Source: Carnimonas bestiolae (GTDB taxonomy: Bacteria; Pseudomonadota; Gammaproteobacteria; Pseudomonadales; Halomonadaceae). Taken from it: 64,000 nt of DNA. Of the stretch, positions 16,809-25,311 are shown in pieces (position 1 is the stretch's first letter; each line of letters starts with the position of its first letter). The stretch is taken from the NCBI RefSeq assembly GCF_051251125.1, contig NZ_JBPCZL010000004.1; one strand, written 5' to 3'. Below the pieces are notes generated by a model. The model was not told the DNA's origin and searched no databases. It saw only the letters and a program-made list of their open reading frames with translations. The translations under genes and the position numbers were made by a program.

Positions 16809-18438
16809 GGGCGTGGCTCCTTGAATCAGAATGACGCGAATGTTCACTCTTGTCGGGCTTGGAGGACGCGTTATCCGACGCGCTGCCTTTGGGATGTTTA
16901 GCCGTTTGGTGATGCTGATCGTGCTGCGGCAGCGCTACTGTTTTGGCCGTTTCGACGGCTCGCTCCGTGAGCGTCGCCTGTTTCGAAGAACCAGCGCTGG
17001 GCCCAGCTTCGTCGTCGGTGTCAGGCTTAGCGTTGTCAGAAGCATTGGATCCCGCTTCGTCAGAGGCGCTGGACGGCTTGGCGAACTGGCAGCTGACCGA
17101 TTCCACGACGTCTTTATCAAGCTCGTGATCAGCATCTCCTACCAGCTCAAGCACCGTCGCGAGCACGTCATGACTAATGGCATCGTCGGCATCGTCGGCA
17201 AGTTCCAGAGCGGCAATCAATGCCTGTCGCGCAATGTGCTCGCTCAGGCAACGCTGCTGGGCCGTCACAAAGGCCACGACCTTGGCATCGAAGGCGTTAT
17301 CGTCATCGCCGGACAAGCGTTCGAACAGCGCAGCTTGCGCCTTGCTCTGTTTATCCAGAGGCGAGGCACACTGAACTGCTGGCACCAGCTTATTGGCTTG
17401 TTCGGTTGCATTGGCCACTTTGGAGCGTTCCGCGATGGCGCGCTGGACAACGTAACGGTTAACCGCACGATTGTGCGCTTCAAGCGTCGCCGAAAACACG
17501 TGGCGACCGTTGCCCATGGCAACGAAATAAAGCGCATCCCCGGAATCGGGATTCAGCGCTGCGGCAATCGAAGCTTCGCCGGGCAGCGAGATGGGCGTTG
17601 GGGGCAAACCGGTGTGGCGGTAGGTATTGAACGGATTATCCGTGCGCAAGTTATCGCGGGTGAGTACCCGACCGCTGGACAGATGCAGACCATACACCAC
17701 CGTGGGGTCGGTTTGCAGACGCATGTCCTTTTCAAGCCGCCGCACAAACACCCCGGCAATGCGCGAACGCTCCTCGGGAACAGCCGCTTCCTGCTCAACC
17801 AACGACGCCATGATCAGCGCCTCGTAAGGCGTTTTATAGGGCAGCTTGTCACTGCGCTTTTGCCATGCATTATCCAGCATTTTCTGCATGGTGTTGTAGG
17901 CGCGTTTGAACAACGTCAGATCGGAGTCACCCTCCGAAAACCGATAGGTAGAGGGAAAGAAGCGCCCTTCTGGCCGCTCACCCTCATGACCGATGGCAGC
18001 CATCAGCTCAGCGTCGCTCATCGCCAGCGAATCGTGACGCACATTGGGCAGCGTGTTGATCAAGGAGCGCATTACCGCGAAAGTGCGCCCTTCAGGAATG
18101 GTGACGGAGTAGGACACCACATCGTTACTCGAGAGCTTGTCGAGCAGTTGATAGGCGTTCATTCCCGGCTCAAGCTGAAATTGGCCCACCTTCAGCGAGG
18201 CAAAACGCTGTTTGTCCCATAGCGCTAGCGCTTCGAACGGCCAGCGCCATTTGATTACGCCCTGCTGCTGCAATCGCTCAAGCGTAACGCGCGCGCCGTC
18301 GCCGCGTTTTACTTCGTAAAGCTGCGGCTGCTCGAGCGCGATGCGGCTGTCGAGCTGATACTTCCACACGCCGCCAGCCACCGCTATCAGCACGATTAAA
18401 ATGACTAGCGACATACCTGTAAATTTGATCAATCGCAT
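16795..18438 (-). CDS. mltG: Endolytic murein transglycosylase MltG with long polar C-terminal tail
   Basis: Inner-membrane lytic transglycosylase that cuts nascent glycan strands and sets chain length. One membrane helix at about 7-25, a LysM-like region and the YceG domain up to about residue 338, with the catalytic Glu215 in LIMASLVEQEA and the conserved LQTDPTVVYG and TYRHTGLPPTPI. At 547 residues it is some 200 longer than E. coli MltG (340). The extra C-terminus (about 340-547) has two cysteines, acidic helices (about 375-450) and a Ser/Asp/Lys/His-rich disordered end; it has no match I recognise. Usual order pabC-mltG-tmk is kept. Confidence 0.92.
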   Translation of the reverse strand: MRLIKFTGMSLVILIVLIAVAGGVWKYQLDSRIALEQPQLYEVKRGDGARVTLERLQQQGVIKWRWPFEALALWDKQRFASLKVGQFQLEPGMNAYQLLDKLSSNDVVSYSVTIPEGRTFAVMRSLINTLPNVRHDSLAMSDAELMAAIGHEGERPEGRFFPSTYRFSEGDSDLTLFKRAYNTMQKMLDNAWQKRSDKLPYKTPYEALIMASLVEQEAAVPEERSRIAGVFVRRLEKDMRLQTDPTVVYGLHLSSGRVLTRDNLRTDNPFNTYRHTGLPPTPISLPGEASIAAALNPDSGDALYFVAMGNGRHVFSATLEAHNRAVNRYVVQRAIAERSKVANATEQANKLVPAVQCASPLDKQSKAQAALFERLSGDDDNAFDAKVVAFVTAQQRCLSEHIARQALIAALELADDADDAISHDVLATVLELVGDADHELDKDVVESVSCQFAKPSSASDEAGSNASDNAKPDTDDEAGPSAGSSKQATLTERAVETAKTVALPQHDQHHQTAKHPKGSASDNASSKPDKSEHSRHSDSRSHAHDQR

Positions 18439-18456
18439 CGTTTATCCAGCAGCGAA

Positions 18457-19311
18457 TTAATTCGAGACCCAACCCTCGGCACCCGTTCGCGGGGCATGCG
18501 AGTAGCCTAACAGCGCCTGAGCCGGCTCGCTCAAACGCGCTAGCGGCAATGCTTGCGGCGACCAGCGCCACGCCTGTGCCCCCTGATGAAGCGATGCCAC
18601 CGGCCACACGCCCTGCACTGAATTGAACAGGCACAACGCTTCGACTGCATCTAGCTCGTCAACATGCAGACGGCGCTCAAACAGTAGGCCGCGCTCGATC
18701 AGGGCAGCACGCAGGGTGCCGCTGACACCGCATTGATCGAGCGGTGGTGTAAGCCACTGCTGGCCGTCAAACCAGGCGAGGTTCATCGCCGTCGCATCCG
18801 TTACCCAACCCTCGGTATCGAGCATGACACCTTCTGCATACAGGGAAGGATCGCACTCCTGACGTGCCAGCACATTCTCCAGCCGGTTCAGATGCTTGAT
18901 ACCGGCCAGCAGCGGCTGACGCGCCAAGCGGGTGTCACACACCTTGACACGAATGCCCTCCTGCCAGCGCGCGCGCTGTGGCTCGAAGGGCGTGGAGCGC
19001 CATCTGATACGCGGCTCGGGATTAGCGGGAGGCAGATAGCCGCGCCCGCCTGAGCCACGCGTCACGATCAACTTGCTGACCTGCAAACCGACCGCGCACG
19101 AAAACGCCGCCTCAAGCTCAGTGCGCTGCGGCCGGGGAATACCCAGCCGATCGCAGCCATGCATGAGACGGCGCAGATGATACGGCCATAGCAACGGGTG
19201 GCCGTTACGTACCAGCACAGTTTCGAAGACCCCATCCCCGTAGGACAACCCGCGGTCATCGAAGGGAACGGGGGCATCGTGAGAGTGCTCTCCACCGACT
19301 GGTACGGCCAC
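18457..19311 (-). CDS. pabC: Aminodeoxychorismate lyase
   Basis: PLP enzyme of fold type IV that converts 4-amino-4-deoxychorismate to p-aminobenzoate and pyruvate (folate synthesis). 284 residues. Family features: FDDRGLSYGDGVFETVLVRNG, YHLRRLMHG, the PLP-binding Lys in GIKHLNRLENVLARQE, and the phosphate-binding GVSGTLR. The best start is GTG 19311, only 2 bases after the fabF stop, so translation is probably coupled. The conserved N-terminal core begins by residue 15, so a much later start is excluded. Confidence 0.9.
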   Translation of the reverse strand: MAVPVGGEHSHDAPVPFDDRGLSYGDGVFETVLVRNGHPLLWPYHLRRLMHGCDRLGIPRPQRTELEAAFSCAVGLQVSKLIVTRGSGGRGYLPPANPEPRIRWRSTPFEPQRARWQEGIRVKVCDTRLARQPLLAGIKHLNRLENVLARQECDPSLYAEGVMLDTEGWVTDATAMNLAWFDGQQWLTPPLDQCGVSGTLRAALIERGLLFERRLHVDELDAVEALCLFNSVQGVWPVASLHQGAQAWRWSPQALPLARLSEPAQALLGYSHAPRTGAEGWVSN

Positions 19312-19313
19312 TG

Positions 19314-20546
19314 CTACACTCGACTGAAGAGCAGCGACCCGTTAGTGCCGCCAAACCCGAAGGAGTTGGAAAGCGCGTTGTCGATTTTCATCTCGCGGGC
19401 GGTGTGCGGCACGTAATCAAGATTGCAGCCCTCATCGACGTCGTCGAGGTTAATGGTGGGCGGCGCAATTTGATCGCGTAGTGCCAGAATGCAGAAGATA
19501 GCCTCGACGGCACCAGCGGCACCCAGCAGATGGCCGATCATCGACTTGGTAGAGCTAACCGCCACGTGCTTGGCACTTTCACCCATCACGCGCTCAACGG
19601 CCTGGCTTTCTGCGGCATCACCAGCTTTGGTAGAGGTACCGTGAGCATTGATATAGTGCAGATCAGCCGCATCGATGCCCGCATCGCGTATCGCATTACG
19701 CATCGCCATTTCGGCACCCACGCCGTTGGGCGCAGTAATGTGGTGAGCGTCGTCGCTCATGCCGAAGCCGGTTAGCTCGGCATAGATATTGGCACCGCGT
19801 GCGACCGCATGCTCGTACTCTTCAAGCACCACAATGCCGGCGCCGTCAGAAAGTACGAAACCGTCGCGACCGCGATCCCACGGGCGGCTCGCACCCTGCG
19901 GGTCATCGTTACGAGTGGATAGCGCGCGCGCGGCCGAGAAGCCACCAATACCCAGCGGCGACGACGACATTTCAGCACCGCCGCACACCATAACGTCGGC
20001 GTCACCATAAGCGATGGTGCGCGCACCGTAGCCAATGTTGTGAGTACCTGTGGTGCACGCCGTGGCGATGGCGATATTGGGGCCGGTCAGGCCATATTGG
20101 ATCGCCAGATTGCCCGCCACCATGTTGACGATGGAGCCCGGCACAAAGAAAGGAGAAACACGCCGCGCGCCACCATCGAGCAACGCCGAATGGTTGACTT
20201 CGATCATTGGCAGGCCGCCGATACCGGAACCAATAGCGGTACCGATGCGGTGAGCGTTGTCTTCGGAAATGTCGATCCCGGAATCCTTGATGGCTTCCGC
20301 AGAGGCTGCCAATCCATATTGGATAAACAGGTCCATCTTGCGCGCTTCTTTAGGATCGATAAAAGGCGACGCATCGAAGTTTTTGACCGCACCACAAAAA
20401 CGCGTTTTGAACGTGGACGCGTCGAAGTGTTCGATGGGGCCGATACCACTTTTGCCAGCAACGATGCTAGACCAAGTATCCGCCACGTTGTTTCCAACCG
20501 GTGTCAGCATACCCAACCCGGTTACCACGACTCTCCTTCGAGCCAT
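19314..20546 (-). CDS. fabF: 3-oxoacyl-[acyl-carrier-protein] synthase II
   Basis: Elongating condensing enzyme (KAS II) of fatty-acid synthesis. 410 residues (E. coli FabF 413). The catalytic Cys lies in IATACTTGTHNIG, the two His in INAHGTSTKAGD and KSMIGHLLGAAG, and the C-terminal NSFGFGGTNGSLLF is present. The ATG at 20546 sits 5 bases after GGAGG. Unusually, 433 bases including a terminator separate it from acpP, so it needs a promoter of its own; pabC follows at 2 bases. Confidence 0.96.
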   Translation of the reverse strand: MARRRVVVTGLGMLTPVGNNVADTWSSIVAGKSGIGPIEHFDASTFKTRFCGAVKNFDASPFIDPKEARKMDLFIQYGLAASAEAIKDSGIDISEDNAHRIGTAIGSGIGGLPMIEVNHSALLDGGARRVSPFFVPGSIVNMVAGNLAIQYGLTGPNIAIATACTTGTHNIGYGARTIAYGDADVMVCGGAEMSSSPLGIGGFSAARALSTRNDDPQGASRPWDRGRDGFVLSDGAGIVVLEEYEHAVARGANIYAELTGFGMSDDAHHITAPNGVGAEMAMRNAIRDAGIDAADLHYINAHGTSTKAGDAAESQAVERVMGESAKHVAVSSTKSMIGHLLGAAGAVEAIFCILALRDQIAPPTINLDDVDEGCNLDYVPHTAREMKIDNALSNSFGFGGTNGSLLFSRV

Positions 20547-20979
20547 CCTTTCCTCCAAACTGAATTTTGCGGTACTACAACCCGCCGAGCGATGCCAACA
20601 ATGGGCGCTTCAGCATCGGCAGCTGTTCACACGCGGTTCTATCACACGACAACGCTCGATCGAAACGACAACGCGATGCGCGTTGGAACGATAAATAACC
20701 GCGCTGAGCGGATTACTTATTCAAGCCTTGGCAAGCGCTTGAACTGACGCTTGCTTGACGCGTGATATGAAGGCCCCAGTATACCTCAACTTCGAGTAAT
20801 ACGATCGATGAGCCACTGCTTTTTCATAAACGCCGGTGGCTCATGGCCACATTCGTAAAGGCTTGAGCAAACGTATGCGTATCACAAGAAAAAGCCGCCC
20901 CTTACCTGGAGCGGCTGTTTTCGCGCACCGGATCACGCCACTTGAAGAAGAAAACGCTATCCGGTCAACACATCAACTC
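20547..20979 (-). other. Intergenic region between acpP and fabF
   Basis: This 433-base stretch holds the acpP terminator (20893-20916) and presumably the fabF promoter and leader. I looked for -35/-10 pairs on the minus strand and found only isolated TATACT (near 20780) and TTGAAT elements without correctly spaced partners. No credible coding sequence. Confidence 0.6.
20893..20916 (-). terminator. Rho-independent terminator after acpP
   Basis: Minus-strand arms AGCCGCTCC and GGGGCGGCT (nine pairs, one G-T) around a 6-base loop, followed by TTTTTC. It lies about 64 bases past the acpP stop and would give a short, abundant acpP message. Confidence 0.8.
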
Positions 20980-21213
20980 TTACTGATGAGAGTTAATGTA
21001 GTCGATGGCTTCCTGCACGGTGGTGATCTTTTCTGCTTCTTCGTCAGGAATTTCGGTGTCGAATTCCTCTTCGAGAGCCATTACCAGCTCAACAGTGTCG
21101 AGCGAGTCAGCGCCCAGATCTTCGGTGAAAGAAGAACTGTTCTGGATTTCTTCTTCTTTAACGTTCAAACGCTCGGCAACAACCTTTTTGACGCGCTCTT
21201 CAATGGTACTCAT
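20980..21213 (-). CDS. acpP: Acyl carrier protein
   Basis: Small acidic carrier of growing acyl chains. 77 residues. The phosphopantetheine attachment Ser lies in the canonical LGADSLDTVELVMALEEEFD. AGGAG precedes the ATG by about 10 bases. The 92-base gap to fabG contains a TATAAA that could be a -10 for a private acpP promoter (no clear -35), consistent with the dedicated terminator downstream. Confidence 0.98.
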   Translation of the reverse strand: MSTIEERVKKVVAERLNVKEEEIQNSSSFTEDLGADSLDTVELVMALEEEFDTEIPDEEAEKITTVQEAIDYINSHQ

Positions 21214-21305
21214 GTTGTCTGTGCTCCTAGTGGTACGTAATCCGCCTTAAAGACTGACGGTAGTTTATAGACCGCGAATGAACGGCGCAACAGCACCGTT
21301 TTCGA

Positions 21306-22049
21306 TCATCGCATATTCATGCCGCCGTTAACGTGTAACGTTTCGCCGGTGACATACCCCGCCGCATCGCTGGCGAGGAAGCCAACCGCGGCTGCGATCT
21401 CTTCAGGCTGCCCTAAGCGAGCAACCGGAATTTGAGCCAGTAGCGCATCACGCTGTGCTTCAGGAAGCACGTCCGTCATGTCGCTGGCAATAAAGCCGGG
21501 GGCAACACAGTTGACGGTAATATTGCGCGAAGCGACTTCTCGTGCAAGCGAGCGGCTAAAACCTTCCATGCCTGCTTTCGCTGCAGCATAGTTCGATTGT
21601 CCCAGATTTCCCAAGGTAGCGACAACCGAACTGATATTGATAATGCGACCGAAGCGCGCTTTGGTCATGCCGCGCAGGCATGCCTTGGAGAGACGATAAA
21701 CAGACTTGAGATTGGTGTCGATAACGTCATCCCACTGATCTTCTTTCATACGCATCAGCAGGTTGTCGCGAGTGATACCGGCGTTATTCACCAGCACCAG
21801 CGGTGCGCCGTGGTCACTGGTCAGTTGATCGAGCACCGCGGCAATGGAGTCAGGATCGTTAACCTGCAGATGGAAGCCCTGGCCCGCCACGCCCTGCTCG
21901 GCCAAATCGGCGGAGATACGCTCGGCCCCTTCAGCAGACGTTGCGGTACCCGCAACAAAATACCCTTGGCTACCCAATTGGCGGGCGATAGCGCGACCAA
22001 TACCGCGACTTGCGCCGGTCACCAGCGCCACTTTGCTTTCGTTTGTCAT
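21306..22049 (-). CDS. fabG: 3-oxoacyl-[acyl-carrier-protein] reductase
   Basis: NADPH-dependent short-chain dehydrogenase of the fatty-acid elongation cycle. 247 residues. TGASRGIG cofactor loop, NNAGITRDNLLMRM, catalytic Ser in NISSVVATLGNLGQSNYAAAKAG with the YxxxK pair, and the C-terminal GGMNM. The ATG at 22049 begins 1 base after the fabD stop; an in-frame start 14 codons earlier lies inside fabD. Confidence 0.96.
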   Translation of the reverse strand: MTNESKVALVTGASRGIGRAIARQLGSQGYFVAGTATSAEGAERISADLAEQGVAGQGFHLQVNDPDSIAAVLDQLTSDHGAPLVLVNNAGITRDNLLMRMKEDQWDDVIDTNLKSVYRLSKACLRGMTKARFGRIINISSVVATLGNLGQSNYAAAKAGMEGFSRSLAREVASRNITVNCVAPGFIASDMTDVLPEAQRDALLAQIPVARLGQPEEIAAAVGFLASDAAGYVTGETLHVNGGMNMR

Positions 22050-22050
22050 G

Positions 22051-23013
22051 TTACTGCTCGCTATCTGAGTCTTCGCTGCGCGCACGTTCAAGTGCTGCGC
22101 CCAGGCTTTCAGGGTCGTTTACCGCCAGGCTAACCAGCGAACGATCGATGCGTTTGTTCAGGTTGGTCAGCACCTTGCCGGGGCCGCATTCGATGCATAG
22201 CTCGACGCCACGCTCTGCCATGCGAGTAACGCAGGATGACCAGCGCACCGGACGATAAAGCTGCTCAACAAGGCGTTCACGCAGCACGTCGACATCCTGA
22301 TGCACTTCAGCGTCAACGTTTTGCACCACCGGATAACGCGGCGCCTTGAGATCGATATCACTTAGCGCCTGTGCCAGTTTATCGGCCGCCGGACGCATCA
22401 GTTCACAGTGAGAAGGCACCGACACCGGAAGAGGCAGCGCGCGTTTGGCGCCCGCTTCCTTACACAGTGAAATGGCACGCTCGACTGCGTCGTTCTCACC
22501 GGCGATCACCACCTGACCGGGAGAGTTGAAGTTAACGGCCGAAACGATCTGTCCTTGAGCGGCTTCGCTGCAAGCGGCTTCCACTTTGTCGTCGTCGAGG
22601 CCAATAATGGCTGCCATCGCGCCAGCGCCCTCTGCGACAGCCGACTGCATGGCTTCACCGCGCAGCCTGACCAGCCTTACCCCATCGGCAAAACTCAGCG
22701 CGCCAGAGCATACCAGCGCGCTGTACTCGCCCAGACTATGCCCAGCCAGCACCTCGGGCCGAACCCCTTCGAGCTCCTGCCACACGCGCCAGATGGCAAC
22801 ACTGGATGTCAGCAGCGCTGGCTGCGTGACGACCGTTGCATTGAGTTCCTCAGCACTGCCCGATTGCACCAACTGCCAAAGGTTATACCCCAATGCAGTA
22901 GAAGCTTCTTCGAATGTGCTGCGAACGACACTGTAACGCTCGGCCAGTTCGCGCAGCATACCAATATGCTGCGACCCCTGACCGGGGAAGACAAACGCAA
23001 TCCTGGCGGTCAT
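22051..23013 (-). CDS. fabD: Malonyl-CoA:ACP transacylase
   Basis: Transfers malonyl from CoA to acyl carrier protein. 320 residues (E. coli 309). FPGQGSQ at the N-terminus, nucleophile Ser92 in GHSLGEYSALV, the Arg in RLRGEAMQ, His in PSHCELM and GPGKVLTNL near the end. It follows plsX by about 87 bases. fabH, which sits between plsX and fabD in E. coli, is absent, as in Pseudomonas. Confidence 0.96.
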   Translation of the reverse strand: MTARIAFVFPGQGSQHIGMLRELAERYSVVRSTFEEASTALGYNLWQLVQSGSAEELNATVVTQPALLTSSVAIWRVWQELEGVRPEVLAGHSLGEYSALVCSGALSFADGVRLVRLRGEAMQSAVAEGAGAMAAIIGLDDDKVEAACSEAAQGQIVSAVNFNSPGQVVIAGENDAVERAISLCKEAGAKRALPLPVSVPSHCELMRPAADKLAQALSDIDLKAPRYPVVQNVDAEVHQDVDVLRERLVEQLYRPVRWSSCVTRMAERGVELCIECGPGKVLTNLNKRIDRSLVSLAVNDPESLGAALERARSEDSDSEQ

Positions 23014-23100
23014 CTATACATCCTTTCGTTTTATTTCGTGGCGACACTGCTCACTGACCAGTGTCGCCCCGTCTCTCCAAGAGCCCGCCACCCGCCTTGA

Positions 23101-24123
23101 TTATCCGGCGAGACTCGCCTTAAGGCGTTGTGGCAGCTGTTCGTGAACTTCTTTTATGGCACGCTCGATAGCGTAGAAGAAGCCACGCGAATCTGCAGCA
23201 CCGTGACTTTTCACTACCGTTCCTGCAAGCCCCAGCAAGGAGGCTCCATTGTAGCGCACCGGATTGATTTGTTCGCGAAAGCTTGCAAGCGCCGGGCGCG
23301 TCAGCAAGCTTATCAGACGCGACAGCAGATTTTTGCTGAAGGCGGCCTGCAAGCGGTCGGCCAGCATGCGCGCTAATCCTTCGCTGGTTTTGAGTGCGAC
23401 ATTACCAACGAAACCATCGCACACCACCACATCGATAGCGCCTTTAAATAGCGCATCGCCCTCAATAAAACCGCTGTACTCATAGCCGCAATCGGTGCGC
23501 GCGCTTAGCAGTTCGTGGGCGGCACGCTGCAATCTTCCGCCCTTGTGCTGCTCGATGCCGATATTCAGCACCGCTACCCGCGGTCGCTCAACGCCATCGA
23601 GCAGCCGCACCATCTGACTACCCATATCGGCAAACTGCAGCAAATGGCGCGGCTGACAATCAACGTTAGCGCCCAGATCAAGCAGATAGCAGCGCTTGCC
23701 CAAGGTGGGAATTGGCGCACTGATAGCCGGTCGCGCAACGCCCTTAAGCATTCCTACCTGCTGGCGCGACAGCGCCATCAGCGCACCGGTGTCGCCAGCG
23801 CTGATACAACCATCAACCCGCCCTTCTGCCACCGCACCAACAGCAGCATGCAAACTGGTAACGACAGGAGTATGACAGGAGGAAGTACGGAGCACTGTGG
23901 AGGGCGACATCGAGGCAGGCAGCACGCCTTCAACGTGGTTCAGCGTGATGCGCCTGCCGAGCGCTGAGCGCAAGAGAGATGCTGACAAATGGCGCTCAAT
24001 GGCGGCTCGCTGCCCGTAGAGGGTAACGGAGAGGCCGGGATACTGACGCAGCGCCTGCACCGATCCCCCGACAGCAGCGCGGGGACCTTGGTCCCCGCCC
24101 ATCGCATCAATCGCGAGATGCAT
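23101..24123 (-). CDS. plsX: Phosphate acyltransferase PlsX
   Basis: Makes acyl-phosphate from acyl-ACP, feeding PlsY in phospholipid synthesis. 340 residues (E. coli 356). Family motifs: AIDAMGGDQGP, the HTPVVTSLHAAV region, AGDTGALMALS, LDLGANVDC and VVCDGFVGNVALKTSEG. The ribosome site is weak (CTGGGG). It follows rpmF by 38 bases in the yceD-rpmF-plsX order usual for gammaproteobacteria. Confidence 0.95.
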   Translation of the reverse strand: MHLAIDAMGGDQGPRAAVGGSVQALRQYPGLSVTLYGQRAAIERHLSASLLRSALGRRITLNHVEGVLPASMSPSTVLRTSSCHTPVVTSLHAAVGAVAEGRVDGCISAGDTGALMALSRQQVGMLKGVARPAISAPIPTLGKRCYLLDLGANVDCQPRHLLQFADMGSQMVRLLDGVERPRVAVLNIGIEQHKGGRLQRAAHELLSARTDCGYEYSGFIEGDALFKGAIDVVVCDGFVGNVALKTSEGLARMLADRLQAAFSKNLLSRLISLLTRPALASFREQINPVRYNGASLLGLAGTVVKSHGAADSRGFFYAIERAIKEVHEQLPQRLKASLAG

Positions 24124-24161
24124 ATGCTAACTGCCCCAGCCTACTCAGCCGCGGCGTCGAC

Positions 24162-24338
24162 TCAGGATTCGACGTCAACGACCTTGCGACCACGGTAGAA
24201 GCCGTCAGGCGCTACGTGGTGGCGACGGTGAGTTGTACCGGTTTCCTGATCAGTCGCCAGCGCTGCAGTGCTGAGGCTATCGTGAGCGCGACGCATGTTG
24301 CGCTTGGAACGGGATTTGCGATTCTGTTGAACAGCCAT
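24162..24338 (-). CDS. rpmF: 50S ribosomal protein L32
   Basis: 58-residue basic ribosomal protein (E. coli 57): MAVQQNRKSRSKRNMRR, then a polar middle and HRRHHVAPDGFYRGRKVV. The cysteines of zinc-binding L32 forms are absent, as in other gammaproteobacteria. The ATG at 24338 has AGGAG upstream. It sits between yceD and plsX, the standard position. Confidence 0.97.
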   Translation of the reverse strand: MAVQQNRKSRSKRNMRRAHDSLSTAALATDQETGTTHRRHHVAPDGFYRGRKVVDVES

Positions 24339-24381
24339 GCTGAAACTCCTGCAAGTAAATTCCGGGGGATACCCCGGCACA

Positions 24382-24894
24382 TCAGTTTTTTGACTTCAAC
24401 GTATTCAGTACGCTGAATGGGTTATGCGTTTCTATCTCATCACCGCTTTGCAACTGCTCTTGCGACACTGGGCACTCACCCTCCGGGTGGAATGCGACTT
24501 GCGGCAGATCGAGCAACAGCTCTTCTTCAACGACCGACCATAAATCCAGCTGGTCGTTTTCAACGATAACCGGATCGTAGCGCTTCGGAAGATGGGCCGC
24601 CTGACTGTCGCCGACCGAGAGCCCGAGCAGGAAGTCGGCACTAATATCCACCGGCAGCGGCTGCAAGCAGCGCTGACACTCCAGCACGACCCGAGCTTCA
24701 AGCGCGCCTTCAATATAGCGCTGCGCTTGCTCGTCGACACCGAACTGCAGCCGAACAGCACATTCCCCTTGCTGCTCACCTACGGCTTCTGAAAGGCGCG
24801 GCATCTTCTCAAGCGGGACAGTGCCCTCGAGATGTTCTGCGACGGCAGCCAGCCGATAAGGCTCAACGGTGTGAGGAATTCGCGTGATAGACAT
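24382..24894 (-). CDS. yceD: YceD family protein (23S rRNA accumulation protein)
   Basis: DUF177/YceD protein; the E. coli and plant homologues are needed for normal 23S rRNA accumulation. 170 residues (E. coli 173). The conserved core VVLECQRCLQPLPV with the Cys pair and the later VVEEELLLDLPQVAFH are visible, and the N-terminus (PYRLAAV...LEGTVPL) fits the family, which supports the ATG at 24894. There is no ribosome binding site before it: a strong promoter ends 9 bases upstream, so the message should be leaderless. First gene of yceD-rpmF-plsX-fab. Confidence 0.93.
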   Translation of the reverse strand: MSITRIPHTVEPYRLAAVAEHLEGTVPLEKMPRLSEAVGEQQGECAVRLQFGVDEQAQRYIEGALEARVVLECQRCLQPLPVDISADFLLGLSVGDSQAAHLPKRYDPVIVENDQLDLWSVVEEELLLDLPQVAFHPEGECPVSQEQLQSGDEIETHNPFSVLNTLKSKN

Positions 24895-24903
24895 AGGCGC
24901 GCA

Positions 24904-24932
24904 ATGATAGGGACTCCCCCCTTGCCTGTCAA
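24904..24932 (-). promoter_or_regulatory. Strong sigma-70 promoter of yceD-rpmF-plsX-fab
   Basis: Minus strand TTGACA (24932-24927), exactly 17 bases, then TATCAT (24909-24904): 6/6 and 5/6 matches to consensus. The yceD ATG begins 10 bases after the -10, so transcription should start at or 1-3 bases before the start codon. The rest of 24933-25268 upstream shows no gene or other site I can support. Confidence 0.75.
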
Positions 24933-25268
24933 AGTTTACATGCGTTTATGGCTGACAATGGCGCCTGAACTTCAGACTAACGCGCATTATTATTAATAGT
25001 CGCCAAACAGTCTGCGCGCGCAGCGTTAAAAGCGGGCAAAGCTTATCTAACAAAGCACTACTTTATTTGCTGATTGGACAGCCGCCATTCAGGGCAGCCG
25101 CCAGCCCTTTTTAGTAGGTGAGAAGCTCCGTAAAAACCCTGAGCGTAACGCGTCCGCCTCACTTCCTTGTTCATTGCACGAAACGCACACAAATAATCGT
25201 GAACAACCGCCTGCTTCACGCACTGTGATAATTAAGCTGCGCTTAGCGACATATTGCAGGAATACAAA

Positions 25269-25291
25269 AAGGCGACCCTAAAGGCCGCCTT
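25269..25291 (-). terminator. Rho-independent terminator after sppA-like gene
   Basis: Minus-strand AAGGCGGCC, a TTTA loop and GGGTCGCCTT pair with a small internal mismatch; a run of T follows. It lies 21 bases past the stop codon. Confidence 0.65.
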
Positions 25292-25311
25292 CATTTAACA
25301 TCGCTGAATAT

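Noticed and set aside
16831..18222. 463-codon open frame opposite mltG
   Set aside because: Opposite strand of a well-supported gene in a GC-rich genome; no ribosome site or family motif.
25085..25120. GGGC-N-GCCC followed by TTTTT as a terminator or small-RNA end
   Set aside because: Stem of only four pairs, and no promoter or gene upstream on that strand that would use it.
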